Origin: Primulina eburnea
Taxonomy: Eukaryota; Streptophyta; Magnoliopsida; Lamiales; Gesneriaceae
Length of the DNA stretch: 64,000 nt
Direction: 5' to 3'
NCBI RefSeq assembly: GCF_022965805.1
Contig: NC_133104.1
Coordinates: 25,230,069-25,294,068, forward strand
Numbering within the stretch: the stretch's first letter is position 1; each line of letters opens with the position of its first letter. The notes below the pieces were generated by a model. It was not told where the DNA came from and did no database searches. It saw nothing but the letters and a program-made list of their open reading frames with translations. Below are positions 46,112 to 56,853 of this stretch, piece by piece. The position numbers and the translations under genes were made by a program.

Positions 46112-49100
46112 ATCTATATGGTACTTGGATAGTGGATGTTCACGCCACATGACAGGAGATTGAGACTTATTATCTCAACTGATTAAGTACACTGGACCAA
46201 ACATCAGTTTTGGAGATAATTCTAAAGGTAAAACTGTGGGTAAGGGTAAGCTTATCCATGGTAACTTCATCATTAATGACGTTTTATTAGTTGAAAATCT
46301 CAAGTATAATCTGATCAGCATCAGTCATTTATGCGATAATGGATTCTCAGTTCAGTTTGACAAACATTCTTGTTCAGTCAAAAACTCAACTGAAGAGATT
46401 ATTCTAACTGGCAAAAGGTGTGGAAACACTTACAAAGTCAGTTGGAATTATCAACCTTATGCACCAGTTTGTTTTATTGCTTCAAATACCTCTAAAAACT
46501 GGTTGTGGCATAAGAGATTAAACCACCCGAATTTCAAATCTATTGCATATTTGAGTAACCACGATCTTGTTACTGGATTGCCCAAAATGGTTTTTACCAA
46601 AAATAAAATTTGCTCAGCATGTCAGTTTGGTAAACAAATCAAATCTTCTTTTAAGAACAAGGGTCGTAAATCTTATTTTCGATGCTTAGAGCTGTTACAT
46701 ATGGATCTATTTGGTCCAATACCAGTCATGAGCTTAGGGAATATGAAATACACCTTGGTGGTTGTAGATGAATTTTCGAGATTCACTTGGGTTACATTTC
46801 TCAAGTCCAAAGACCAAACTGCTGCTCAACTGATTAAGCTTTTCAAAAGATTATTAAATGAAAAATCAGTTGGAATTGACAGAATCGGATCCGATCGAGG
46901 AACTGAATTTATCAATCAAATTCTTTCAAATTATTTAGAGAATGCCTGAATTAAGCATGAGCTCTCAGCAGCTAGAACTCCACAGCAAAATGGTATAGCT
47001 GAAAGGAGAAATCGGACCCTTAAAGAGGCTGCTAGAACAATGCTTGCTGATTCTAGTATCTCTCAAAGGTTTTGGGCAGAGGCAGTGAACACTGCGTGTT
47101 ACACTCAAAACAGATCAATGATTAATAAGAATCATATGAAAACACCTTATGAGATCTGGCATGGAAGAAAAAGTGTGGTTTCATATTTTAAAATATTCGG
47201 CTGCAGATTTTTTATACTTGTCAATGATAAAACTCATTTAAAAGCTTTTGATGCTAAATCTGCAGAAGGAATATTTCTTGGTTATTCTTCAGTGAGTAAA
47301 GCTTATAGATTCTTCAACAAAATTACTTTAAATGTTGAGGAATCTATCCATGTTGTTTTTGATGAAACTGTACTAACTAATAAGCCAACTGATCAAGTTG
47401 AGCTAGCTGATAGATTTACAGATATAAGCTTGGATGATGATGATGAAGAAGACATCCATATTAATCAAAGCAACCTCCAAACACCTGAACCAGAAGTGTT
47501 AGATCAACCTGTTGAACCAGAAGCTGTTCCTAACGATCAATGGATAGAACAACCAAATGACATTCAGTTACCAACTGAAACTGCTCAAACTGAAACTGAA
47601 AACGTTCAGTTGCCCACAGAAGCAGTTGCTGATTTAGAAGCAATAAATGCTGAACTCAGATAAAAGAAATCACATCCTCCAGAGTTGGTAATAGGTAAAC
47701 CATCTGATCCAGTAAGAACAAGAAATCAGATGATCAAATTATTCATTCATTCAGCTTTCGTATCACAACTAGAACCCAAGAAGACTGATGAAGCTCTTGC
47801 TGATCCAAACTGGATAAATGCAATGCAAGAGGAGCTAAATCAGTTTATCCATAACAATGTCTGGAACTTAGTTCCAAGACCAATTTCAAAAACTGTTATA
47901 GGTACAAAATGGGTGTACAGGAACAAACTGAACGAAGATGGTTCAGTTGTGCGCAACAAAGCAAGGCTAGTATCACAAGGATATAGGCAAGAAGAAGGAA
48001 TTGATTACGATGATACATATGCACCAGTTGCAAGATTGGAGGCAATCAGAATACTCCTTGCCTATTCTTCATTCAAAAACTTCAAATTCTATCAAATGGA
48101 TGTAAAGAGTGCATTTTGAATGGCCAGTTACAGGAATAAGTCTACGTTGAACAACCTCCAGGTTTTATCAATCATCACCTTCCTGATCATGTCTACCATT
48201 TGAACAAAGGCTTATATGGTCTTAAACAAGCTCCAAGAGCTTGGTATGAAACCCTTTCAAAATTTCTAACTGATCACGATTTTTCTGTTGGATCAGTTGA
48301 TAAGACATTGTTCAAATTCTCCAAGAATGATCATATTCTACTCGTTCAAATTTATGTTGATGACATTATTTTTGGGTCAACTAACCCCAAATTATGCGAG
48401 AATTTTGCTAAGTTAATGCAAGAGAAATTTGAAATGAGCATGATGGGTGAACTGACATTATTTCTTGGATTACAAGTGAAGCAACTGAAGTCGGGCACTT
48501 TCATTAGTCAAACTAAATACACGAAGGAATTACTGAAGAAGTTTGGCATGGAATCGTGTTCAGCTGCAAGTACTCCCATGAGCTCATCAGTAAAACTGGA
48601 TACTGATCAAGGGGGAATATCAGTTGAGACGACACTTTACAGAGGTTTAATAGGTTCATTATTGTATCTAAATGCTAGTCGTCCTGATATTGTATTTGTT
48701 GTATGTATGTGTGCTAGATTTCAAGAAAATCCTATGCAATCACACTTTGCAGCTGCCAAGCGTATCTTGAAATATCTTAAGGGCACACAAAATGTTGGGT
48801 TATGGTATTCTAAAGATTCATCTTTCAATTTAGTTGGATATTCAGATGTAGATTATGCAGGATGTAAGCTTGATTGTAAAAGTACTAGTGGATCATGTCA
48901 ATTTCTAGGGGACAGACTAATCTCCTGGTTCAGCAAGAAGAAAACATCCATATCAACTTCCACAACTGAAGCAGAATATCTTGCTGCCGAAAGCTGCTGT
49001 GCTCAATTGCTCTGGATTCAGCAACAACTGAGAGATTATGGAATTGATGCTAAAGAATCGCACATATTCTGTGATAATACAAGTACGATTGCTATCACCT

Positions 49101-49297
49101 ACAATCCAGTTCTTCACTCTAGGACCAAGCATATAGATGTCAGGCATCACTTCATCAGAGATCATGCCTTGAAGAAGAACATCAGACTGGAATACGTCTC
49201 AACTGAGCAGCAAGCAGCTGATATCTTCACCAAACCACTGGCTGAAACTAAGTTTTCTCATTTTCGCAATATACTTGGATTAATTGATTTATCCTAA
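46112..49297 (+). pseudogene. Copia pol (protease, integrase, RT, RNase H)
   Basis: Protease active site in SIWYLDSGCSRHMTGD (near 46110-46160), followed by a TGA. Pre-integrase zinc finger: WHKRLNHPN ... CSACQFGK. Integrase core: HMDLFGP (first Asp), SDRGTEF (second Asp), a TGA at 46947-46949, then NGIAERRNRT (Glu). A stop at 47661-47663 separates the [43 protein letters not shown] (first Asp). A missing T at ~48116 and a TAA at ~48137 break it, then MNKGLYGLKQAPRAWYE and YVDDIIFGS (catalytic Asp pair). RNase H: DYAGCKLDCKSTSGSCQF, TEAEYLAAESCCAQLLWIQQ, KHIDVRHHFIRDH. It would process proteins, integrate and reverse-transcribe the element. At least five disruptions. Confidence 0.95.
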
Positions 49298-49591
49298 TCA
49301 GTCTTGTTGCTATCTTGGTGGTTAATTCTTTTGTCAGTTTTACTGTCTTTTACTAATCACTCAGTTAGTTCTTTATATTTTTTTTGACTCTCAACTGATG
49401 TCAGTTAATCTTCTATCAGTTCATTGTATTCGGTACTTGTGCTTATGATCTGCTTATCAACTGATGAAATCAAGTAATGCAGGAAAATAACAAGAAAGAG
49501 ATAAACTGATAACATCATTTCATTCATTTGAGGAATTTGTTGCGAATTACATTATACAATTCCTCCTGAACAAAAACCCTCCATTTGGCCA

Positions 49592-49898
49592 TCATTGATT
49601 TATATCTCCAGTGCAAGTCTTATGAAAGCTGTCAGACTGAGATATGAGCTCCAAAATCCTCCTCTCCTTGTAGAGCATCAGCTCGTAAATATTGTCTGAT
49701 TCGAACATATTCACAGCATGGGCAACGTGCAAGTGTTCCCGATATTTCTCAAAGAAACTGAAGTTCTTGGAGATTCTCCCAGTAGCGTAGAATTTGATGG
49801 AAAACATCATCTTCCATCTCAACCTTTCTCTTCTCCAGAGCTGCTTTCATGAAATCTTCAGCCATGTCCGGAGATTTTGAACTGCTTGCACCTGCCAT
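49592..49898 (-). pseudogene. Antisense ORF between pol and post-pol ORF
   Basis: The minus strand starts MAGASSSKSPDMAEDFMKAA at 49898 and runs 49 codons (VEMEDDVFHQILRYWENLQE). A frameshift near 49770 joins FFEKYREHLHVAHAVNMFES and MLYKERRILELISQSDSFHK to a stop near 49592-49594, about 100 residues in all. A TATA-like TATAAATA lies on the same strand at 49952-49959, 54 bp before the Met codon. I recognise no domain; it is predicted mostly helical and charged. The frame is long and protein-like in composition, unlike the sense frames here. Extra ORFs are known in plant LTR elements but I do not know this family. Confidence 0.5.
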
Positions 49899-49951
49899 TT
49901 TCTTTACTGAATATAATTTGCTAATATATTTGCGACTAACTGAGCTACGCT

Positions 49952-49959
49952 TATTTATA
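49952..49959 (-). promoter_or_regulatory. Putative antisense TATA box
   Basis: TATAAATA on the minus strand, 54 bp upstream of the antisense ORF's Met codon, a spacing that fits a plant core promoter with a short leader. Confidence 0.4.
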
Positions 49960-50024
49960 GAACATGACAAAGAAGATGAAAGGACCAATTCATTATGACA
50001 AACGTTTACACTACTAAGCATCAT

Positions 50025-50516
50025 GATTTCTTTTAGTTAATCTTGTTTATTTTCTCGAAATTTTCTTTTATGCATCTATTAAGGGGGAACATTGGTTTTA
50101 AGAGGTTAACTGATAAGACAATTGTTAGTCAACTCTCAACTGAGGACACAGTCTCACAACTGATCATTCAGTTGAGCTTTTCACTAATCTTCTCATATAA
50201 GTTAACTAATTAACCATATTATATTCCAAATCAAGTGACGTGACTGTTCTTCAAGCATTAAATGCTACCCTTCAGCAAATGATTGGTGGAAACTTGGACA
50301 CCTTTTGAACCGTTTAAATTACACACGCTTACAACACACGTACACACGTTGTAATTCAGAATTTCTATGGACAGACACGTGTCCAGAATTTGAATAGTCG
50401 CGTACATATGTACCATTACGCGCTCCATTTCAGTTTTACTTTACGTTTATCTACAAACTCTTGAGAGCAAAAACAAATCTCATCCTTCTATTTTCTAGGA
50501 ATCCATTCAGTTCCAA
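50025..50516. other. Non-coding spacer inside the Sirevirus-type element
   Basis: Between the antisense ORF promoter and the post-pol ORF. It holds 'taagggggaac' at about 50080, resembling the 3' purine tract and possibly an extra polypurine tract. No ORF is supported. Confidence 0.5.
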
Positions 50517-53181
50517 ATGGCGAATGAAACTCCCGCTTATATGCTGAATGCAATGGATATCAACTTCGGATCGATTCTATCCTTCGGCGACGCTGATGTC
50601 AAGAACGTATTTCAAAAACTCGAAACTGCTGGGTTAAGGACATTCTTGGGACAATCATCACAAGAGATCTACCCCAAAGAACTTCAGGAATTCTACTCTA
50701 GCAGTATGATCAATTCTGATGGAAACATCACCTCTACTATCAATGGTCAGTTGCTGACCATCTCTGAAGATTCCTTTACCATTCTGATGGAAACATCACC
50801 TCTTTTCTTTACCATCTGAAGGACTGTCACACCTCTCTGATGTAAAAGCATCTGATGTTGAAGAAATGCAAACCTCACTTCTGCTGATGGACGGAAAATC
50901 AAAGTTTTCGATCCAAAGAAGGAGCTGAAGCACGAGGTTCAGTTATTTGCTGATATAATCGCCAAAGGGATTTTGGCGAAAGCTGGATCTTTTGTTGCAC
51001 TTACGTTGGAAAATTTCAGGCCATTTCTATCATTATGGCTGAACGTAAACTCAATTGGAAGCATCTCATATTCAATATTTTAAATAATATGTTTCTATCA
51101 TCCAAACAGTCCAAAGGCTTTGCCGTGAAACTGAGCTATTTGCTGAAAGTGAAGGGGTTAGTGGCAGATGATTCAGAAAAATCATCCAAATTCAAAGTCT
51201 TCAATGCGAAAAATACTATGCCACTCAAGACCAAATTAGACATTTCTCCTGCTCAGTTTGTAAAGATAAAGCAGGAGATTGAGACTCAACAGGCGGCCCC
51301 TAAATCAGTGAAAAAGGCCAAGAAATTGGCTCAACTGAAGTCAGCAAAAAAGAAATTAGTTTTGGGTCAATCAGATTCAGAGAAAACTCCTTCCCCAAAG
51401 ATCGCCAAGAAACCAAGGACCCAGAGAATTAAGCCAACAACTACAGAGAAATCTATTCCTACTGACAAGCCAATTTCTTTAGATGCTCAGCAGCCAATTG
51501 AAGCAGTTCCACTGAAGATCATCCCACCAGAAAAATCAGCTGGTGCAAAGAAAGAAACAGTTAGGATCAAAGCTTCTCTGATTAATATTGCCCGTCCTAC
51601 TGTTCTGGCACCTGCCCGACCCAAAGGAATCACTATTATAGAACGGGTGGATGCCACTCGAATTGGTCTGGAAATTTCACACATCCTCAGTTCTGATAAA
51701 GGCAAGGGCAAATTGATTGAAGATCCTAGGCCTTCTAATGCCATTCAGACCCATATTGACCTTGTTTGGGATAGGGTTAACAATTTGCAGCATCAAAACT
51801 TCAACTATATGATGCTTGGGCAGCTTATCGTACTCATATTTTTGCCAAGCAACTGAGAAAGAAATCTCAGCTGAACAAGTTCATCAAATTGGAAGCCTTT
51901 GTCCTCAAAATGGTCAAAGCGACAACAATTGTTCAAGCTCTGGGGAGAAAAACTTATTTGTTTGATCAGATGAGAGCGAAGAAGTTAGCACAAATTCTTG
52001 ACAAACTGAAGGCTAACTACATTCCAACAAATCCTACTGCCTATGCTGATCATGCGGTGATAACTCAGCTAGACACCGATCTGGTTGGTTTGCTTTCTCA
52101 GATAAAGTTTTGGGAAATGGATCAAGAATTAGTCCTTCATCAAGGAGATCCAGACTATGATGAAGAGGAAATAGTTTAAGAACCTTCCTCTCAACAAAAA
52201 GAATCACCCTCAGAACAGGCCATTATTCCAACTGAAGAACCAGTTCAAAATATGCCTCAATCACCTACTGGTGAACATCAAATGTACACTGAAGCCGAAT
52301 TATCTTTCGCAAACATTGATGAAATTATCAAAGCGATGGTGCAAGAATCCAAATTAAGTGAACCTACTTCTAATCCAGTTGATCACCCCGTTGATCAAAT
52401 CCATCCAGAGGTTCCTATCTCTTTAGAAGCACCAGTTCAGAAAGATCTATCTGCTGAACAAGCTATTCCAACTGTTGTGCCAACTGATTCCCAAGATCAC
52501 CCTCTAGAAGCACAAGTTTTGGCTTCATCAGATCCTATTATTCTTCTAGGCAGCTCATCTGTTGATCAGAATCCACCTTCTCCACCTCCAATTCCAGAAG
52601 AAGTTGCTGCAATCACTTCAGTTCAGATTGTTGCTGAAACAGTAGCAACTGATCAAGAGTTGATTATATTTGATCAAACTACAAGAGGACCGGAAACCTC
52701 TCATCAGTCTCCTCCTCCATCCTTATCAGATTTTGATCTTGTTCTCGAAGAAATTCAGAATATGCAGGATAGTATGAATCAGATGCTCTCAGCCATCTCA
52801 TAGATTCAGAATACGCAACTGTCTCACACCCTAAAATTGGAAGACTCTCAACAGTTTAATTCCGAAAAGATGAAAGCTATCCAAACTGCTGTTACCTCTC
52901 TCTCATTTGCAGTTGAAGAAATCCAGAAGAATAAGGGGATAGCCTTGAGTCTCACAGCAACTCAAAATTCTATTAACAAACGAGTTGACAGTATCGAGAC
53001 ACTCGTCTCCAGAAAGATAGATTTGCTGCAAGTCACACTGACCTCTGCTATTGAAAACATTTCCACCTCTGTCCGGCTTCTAGCTACTGACGTTCGGAAA
53101 TTATCTGTCAAGATGGAGCTATTTGACAAAAAGGGGGAAGAGCTCAAAGAGATTCTAGAAAAGCAGAAGAAATCTCTATAA
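50517..53181 (+). pseudogene. Post-pol ORF of the Sirevirus-type element (env-like position)
   Basis: Starts MANETPAYMLNAMDINFGSI. After a stop at 50817-50819 and further breaks it continues MAERKLNWKHLIFNILNNMF, then a long Lys-rich segment (VKKAKKLAQLKSAKKKLVLG), a Pro/Glu/Gln-rich segment with repeated DQ and VP words, and a C-terminal coiled coil (KRVDSIETLVSRKIDLLQVT ... KKGEELKEILEKQKKSL) to 53181. Stops also fall at ~51856, 52177 and 52801. The position matches the ORF of Sireviruses often called env-like, but I see no convincing signal peptide or membrane anchor in the surviving frames. A 22-bp duplication (ttctgatggaaacatcacctct, around 50714 and 50783) contributes to the first break. 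Function is unknown. Confidence 0.8.
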
Positions 53182-53299
53182 ACGGCATTCTTTCTTGTAT
53201 TTGTGAAGAATATGAGTTCAGTTGTTCTACCACTTATTTTATCTACTATGAAGTTAAGTTATTCGATTTTCTTTTACTCTAGTTTTGTCAAAACACCAT

Positions 53300-53311
53300 A
53301 AAGGGGGAAAT
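53300..53311 (+). other. Polypurine tract
   Basis: AAAGGGGGAAAT immediately before the 3' LTR at 53312. Confidence 0.9.
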
Positions 53312-54281
53312 TGTTGGAAATTGAATTCCGGTGTTTGAAAAAAAGATAAAAGAACTGAATTACGCAACTGAATTTAGCTAACTGATCGACGCACCTGAAT
53401 TATAACTGAACAGCTAGCTGATCTCTCAGCTGAACAACTCTTCAGTCATTCTCGTCAACTGACTCTTTACCAGCTGATCTCTCAGATGTACACGTCATCA
53501 ATTGAAAGCGACAACCGACAAATAGTACAACTACCTGCAACTTATAGTGGAACGCCGCATTTCGAAAAAAGCAGTGTACAACTGTCAGAGTATATCGACG
53601 TGGCAATCAACGGTTAGAATATTCATATATCCTTTAATGTTACAGGTGAGAGAAGAGCCTATAAATAATCGAAGATAGCAGCCGAAGAAACGACGACTGA
53701 TTTCAGCTATTACATTCTACTTGTTGTTACGCTGTAAAAATATCTACTCACATTCAGAATTTAAAAGCTCACGTTTACTAGTTATATCAGTAGCATTCAA
53801 GGCTAAATTCTCGAGCTGAAATAGCACTGTGTAATCTTTGATAAGTTTTTCTAAGTTGTGCTAAGATCAGTTACCATCTGTAAAAGTGTTATATACTAAG
53901 AGTTTCAGTTGTGGCAAAGTGATAAAGTCCAAACTGAAGTGGGTCAGTGCAGTATCTTGTATTTGATCAAAGTCTTTTAGTGGATATCCTATCTTCGTGA
54001 TAGAAGGGGTGACGTAGGAGTTATTCTAGTCTCCGAACATCCAGAAACAAATTGTGTTATCTTTACTTCAGTCATTATTTTTATTTAGATACTCTATCTT
54101 TCAGTCAGTTTATTTTCCGCAACTGTTTCATTCAGTTTAACTGATTGTCATTGACTGACGTGATACCTAGTATCAGTTTGTAACAAAACTGAACTCAAAT
54201 TGTCGAAGAATATTTAAATTTGAGGAGTGTTTATTCAACCCCCCTTCTAAACACTCTTTATTCGTTTAACCGATCCTTTCA
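53312..54281 (+). repeat. 3' LTR of the Sirevirus-type element
   Basis: 970 bp, collinear with 43100-44060. Stem-loop CTATC 53989-53993 and GATAG 53999-54003. It ends GATCCTTTCA, then CAACA. Confidence 0.95.
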
Positions 54282-54682
54282 CAACATGATAGGTGTTATT
54301 TTTATGTGTTTTATTGCATTAGTTTTGTGTGTGTTTTCATTGTGTGTGCATGCATTACATTTATATTTTGTTTGTTTTAGGATTAGCATATGCATATGAT
54401 CGTGTATCACTCGTACGTGATGAATTTGCATGCAAAATGGTCGGAGAGCTGAAATTGGGAGAGAAATACAGAAGCCACGCGAGAAGAAAGAAACTTGGCA
54501 GAAAGATAGGCGCTCGAGCGGTAGAATCTTACCGCTCGAGCGCTAGGAGGAGAATTCAAGGAGTGAATTACAAAAGAATTGGCGCCCGAGCGGTAGGATC
54601 TTACCACTCCTACCGCTCGGGCTCGAGATATTCTTACAAATGGAATTACAGAATACTCGGCGCTCGGGCGGTAGAATCTTAC
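54282..54682 (+). mobile_element. LTR-like host repeat, left part, with palindromic modules
   Basis: After the CAACA repeat, AT-rich text leads into three palindromic modules at 54509, 54581 and 54659. The third is cut by the solo LTR at 54683. The sequence resumes at 56859. Open frames here are translations of the modules. Confidence 0.55.
54509..54682. repeat. Three CGCTCGAGCGG palindromic modules
   Basis: Starts at 54509, 54581 and 54659, spacing 72 and 78 bp. The first is GGCGCTCGAGCGGTA and TACCGCTCGAGCGC around AGAATCT-like bases, a perfect inverted repeat. The second has an enlarged centre with an extra CCACTCCTA. The third is interrupted in its right half by an LTR insertion. Confidence 0.9.
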
Positions 54683-54818
54683 TGTAATGCCCGAGATTTA
54701 ATCATTATAATCAGACGTTGATTAATTGACATGATTGAAATTATAAGAATTTAAATGAACCAATATGCCGAGACCGAGCGTCGTTGCATGATTAGCCAAG
54801 GATTTGGGCAGCACCTCC

Positions 54819-54997
54819 GGCACTCGAGCGGTAGAAAACAACCGCCCGAGCGCCAATGTTTCGGTAATTCATCGTTCGGGCAGAAGGTTCGGCGCCCGGG
54901 CGGTAGATTTTGACCGCCCGAGCGCCAAGGTGCATTCGGGAAAGTCTTGGACCGAGAGTGCCGCGCTCGAGCGGTACTTTCTTACCGCTCGAGCGCC
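54819..54997. repeat. Three CGCCCGAGCGG palindromic modules in the solo LTR
   Basis: Starts at 54819, 54891 and 54962, spacing 72 and 71 bp. Examples: GGCGCCCGGGCGGTAGA with TGACCGCCCGAGCGCC, and CGCGCTCGAGCGGTAC with TTACCGCTCGAGCGCC. Spacers are unrelated to one another. Confidence 0.9.
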
Positions 54998-56364
54998 GAC
55001 CCAATTTTGAGAAAAGAAGCCACGTTTCAATTTCATGCAAGACGGATATATATATACATATAAACGTTTGTAATCCCTCAGAAATCAGAAACAAAGATCG
55101 AGAAAAGGGTTCCGAATAAAAGTTGAAAATCCTTACGCCTTTTCTGAGAAATCCGACCGTCTGATTTTGAATCCGACTTCAGTACCGTGTTCCTATCAAC
55201 ACAGGCTACAACTGGACGTAAGTTTTATTACGTTTAGACAAGATTTGAATTTATGATGTTGTTAGAATTGAATATGATTCAGATATGGGATTTCTGCTAC
55301 CGTAGATATTGTAGAATCGAAGTCAGATTTAGAAACAGATTGTTTATGGAATTGTTATGAATTTTAGAGTTGATTTGATTGAGATTGCTATCAGAATTAT
55401 GCTGTTATTCATTTTAAAGTGTACAGATATTGAGGTTATAGATTGTACTGAGATTTATTAGGAATTCTGATATTATAATTGGGATGTTAAGACTGACGGG
55501 GTTACAAGACTGTATTGTTATACCGTCTAAACATCAGTGGGTACAGATTGATCAGATTCAGTATTGGTTTCTGTTATCTTGTGATACTGTTGATATGAAT
55601 CAGATTGTAGATTATTCAGATATTGACCAGAAAGATTGTGAATTGGATTACACATTGATACAGTGTATTGGTTATTGTCATTTCAGATCAGATATGGACA
55701 AATTCGACTTCGAGACGTCTTCTTCATCAGATCAGGAAGACAAAGGTATAATTCATGTGATATTCGGGAAGCATAACTCAAATTAGATTAATTTGAGTTT
55801 CCCAATAAAATCACATACTAGATTATTATTTATATTGTTACCTGATTATGCTTTGATTTTAGAATTGTATTCAAGCAGGTAAGATAATTGTGATATTCAG
55901 TTATGAATATGATTATGCTTGTTTACAGATTGTTATTCATTGCATTTAAGATAGGAAAGTCTTGACAGTCATTGTCAGACTTCTAGACGTTCGGTGTATC
56001 TCAACTTAGGAGTAGTCATTACTCCTATTGCCAGCCGTCGATACAGCTCGGACCGAAGTCTAGGAATAAGACGTACAGTCGCCCCGAGTGGTTGGGTAGG
56101 TGACAGCCAGTGACGTCTTATTCACCCCGGGATCCCTAGAGTTATAGTTGAGTCGAGTCTAGACATGATTTGATTAGGACTGCATGCTCATATGGATGTG
56201 GCTCCTAGATCATGGGACCCATCGTTATTGCTTCCAGTTGTGCTAGCATGTCTTTATGATTTAGATTGGTTATATGCATGTTTAGCTGATTTGAAGTGCA
56301 TGCTTATTGTGATTAGATTTCATAGCTTATGAAATCTAATGTTTTGATTTTATTCGTGACAGCA

Positions 56365-56562
56365 TGTTTCATGAATTATTTTATGTATATACATGTTTAC
56401 CATGTTTTATACTGGGATTTATTCTCACCGGAGTTATCCGGCTGTTGTCTTGTTTTGTATGTGTGTTTCATGAATTATTTTATGTATATACATGTTTACC
56501 ATGTTTTATACTGGGATTTATTCTCACCGGAGTTATCCGGCTGTTGTCTTGTTTTGTATTTG
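56365..56562 (+). repeat. 99-bp tandem duplication
   Basis: Units 56365-56463 and 56464-56562, nearly identical, containing 'ctcaccggagttatccggc'. The related LTR at 1395-3343 has one copy (near 1690-1780), so the duplication arose after the copies parted. Unit length is a multiple of three, which creates a spurious repeated ORF. Confidence 0.9.
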
Positions 56563-56853
56563 TGCATGACAATAGGTGGGGCTGGATCAGGGTCAAGATG
56601 ATGATGAGAGAAGACGAGTGTAGCGTGGTGATTCCGGACTTACAGTAGACTTGGTTTTATTACTGGACTTTAGTAGTTGAACCTTAGATTAGCTTGTTGT
56701 ACTTTAATACTGAAATGTATTTTATACAGACATGTATAGTATTTAGATTCCATTACCTTCCGCAGTTATATCTTAAAACGAAAAATTTTTAGACCCTGTT
56801 TTATCTTAATTGATATTTAAATCCCAAAGATGATTAGCGTCCGGGTCCCCACA

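Larger units (their letters stand above)
43100..54281 (+). mobile_element. Full-length Sirevirus-type Copia element, TSD CAACA
   Basis: 11,182 bp with LTRs of 961 and 970 bp, both TGTTGGAAA... to ...GATCCTTTCA, flanked by CAACA (43095-43099, 54282-54286). Order: PBS, gag, protease, integrase, RT, RNase H (Copia order), an antisense ORF, a post-pol ORF, PPT. Size, large gag with coiled extension and the ORF after pol mark the Sirevirus (Maximus/SIRE) lineage. The coding region has more than ten stops or frameshifts, so it cannot act alone. The LTRs differ by a few percent by eye, including a 9-bp indel (the 'ctgtcagag' missing near 43369). Confidence 0.95.
54683..56853 (+). mobile_element. Solo LTR, TGTAATGCCC family, TSD CTTAC
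   Basis: 2171 bp, TGTAATGCCCGAG... to ...GGGTCCCCACA, flanked by CTTAC at 54678-54682 and 56854-56858. Same family as 1395-3343 in opposite orientation. It carries three palindromic modules near its start and a 99-bp tandem duplication near its end. The ORF at 55484-55786 (100 codons) has no recognisable domain and is probably chance. Confidence 0.95.

Noticed and set aside
54509..54543. GC-rich hairpin as an intrinsic transcription terminator
   Set aside because: Nuclear plant DNA; no U-tract logic, and the modules occur in multiples inside LTRs.
55484..55786. 100-codon ORF with an acidic C-terminus
   Set aside because: Single-frame chance ORF inside a solo LTR; no homologue that I recognise and no equivalent in the copy at 1395-3343.
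56329..56648. ORF with a duplicated 33-residue hydrophobic segment
   Set aside because: It results from a 99-bp tandem duplication in a solo LTR; no domain and no homology that I recognise.
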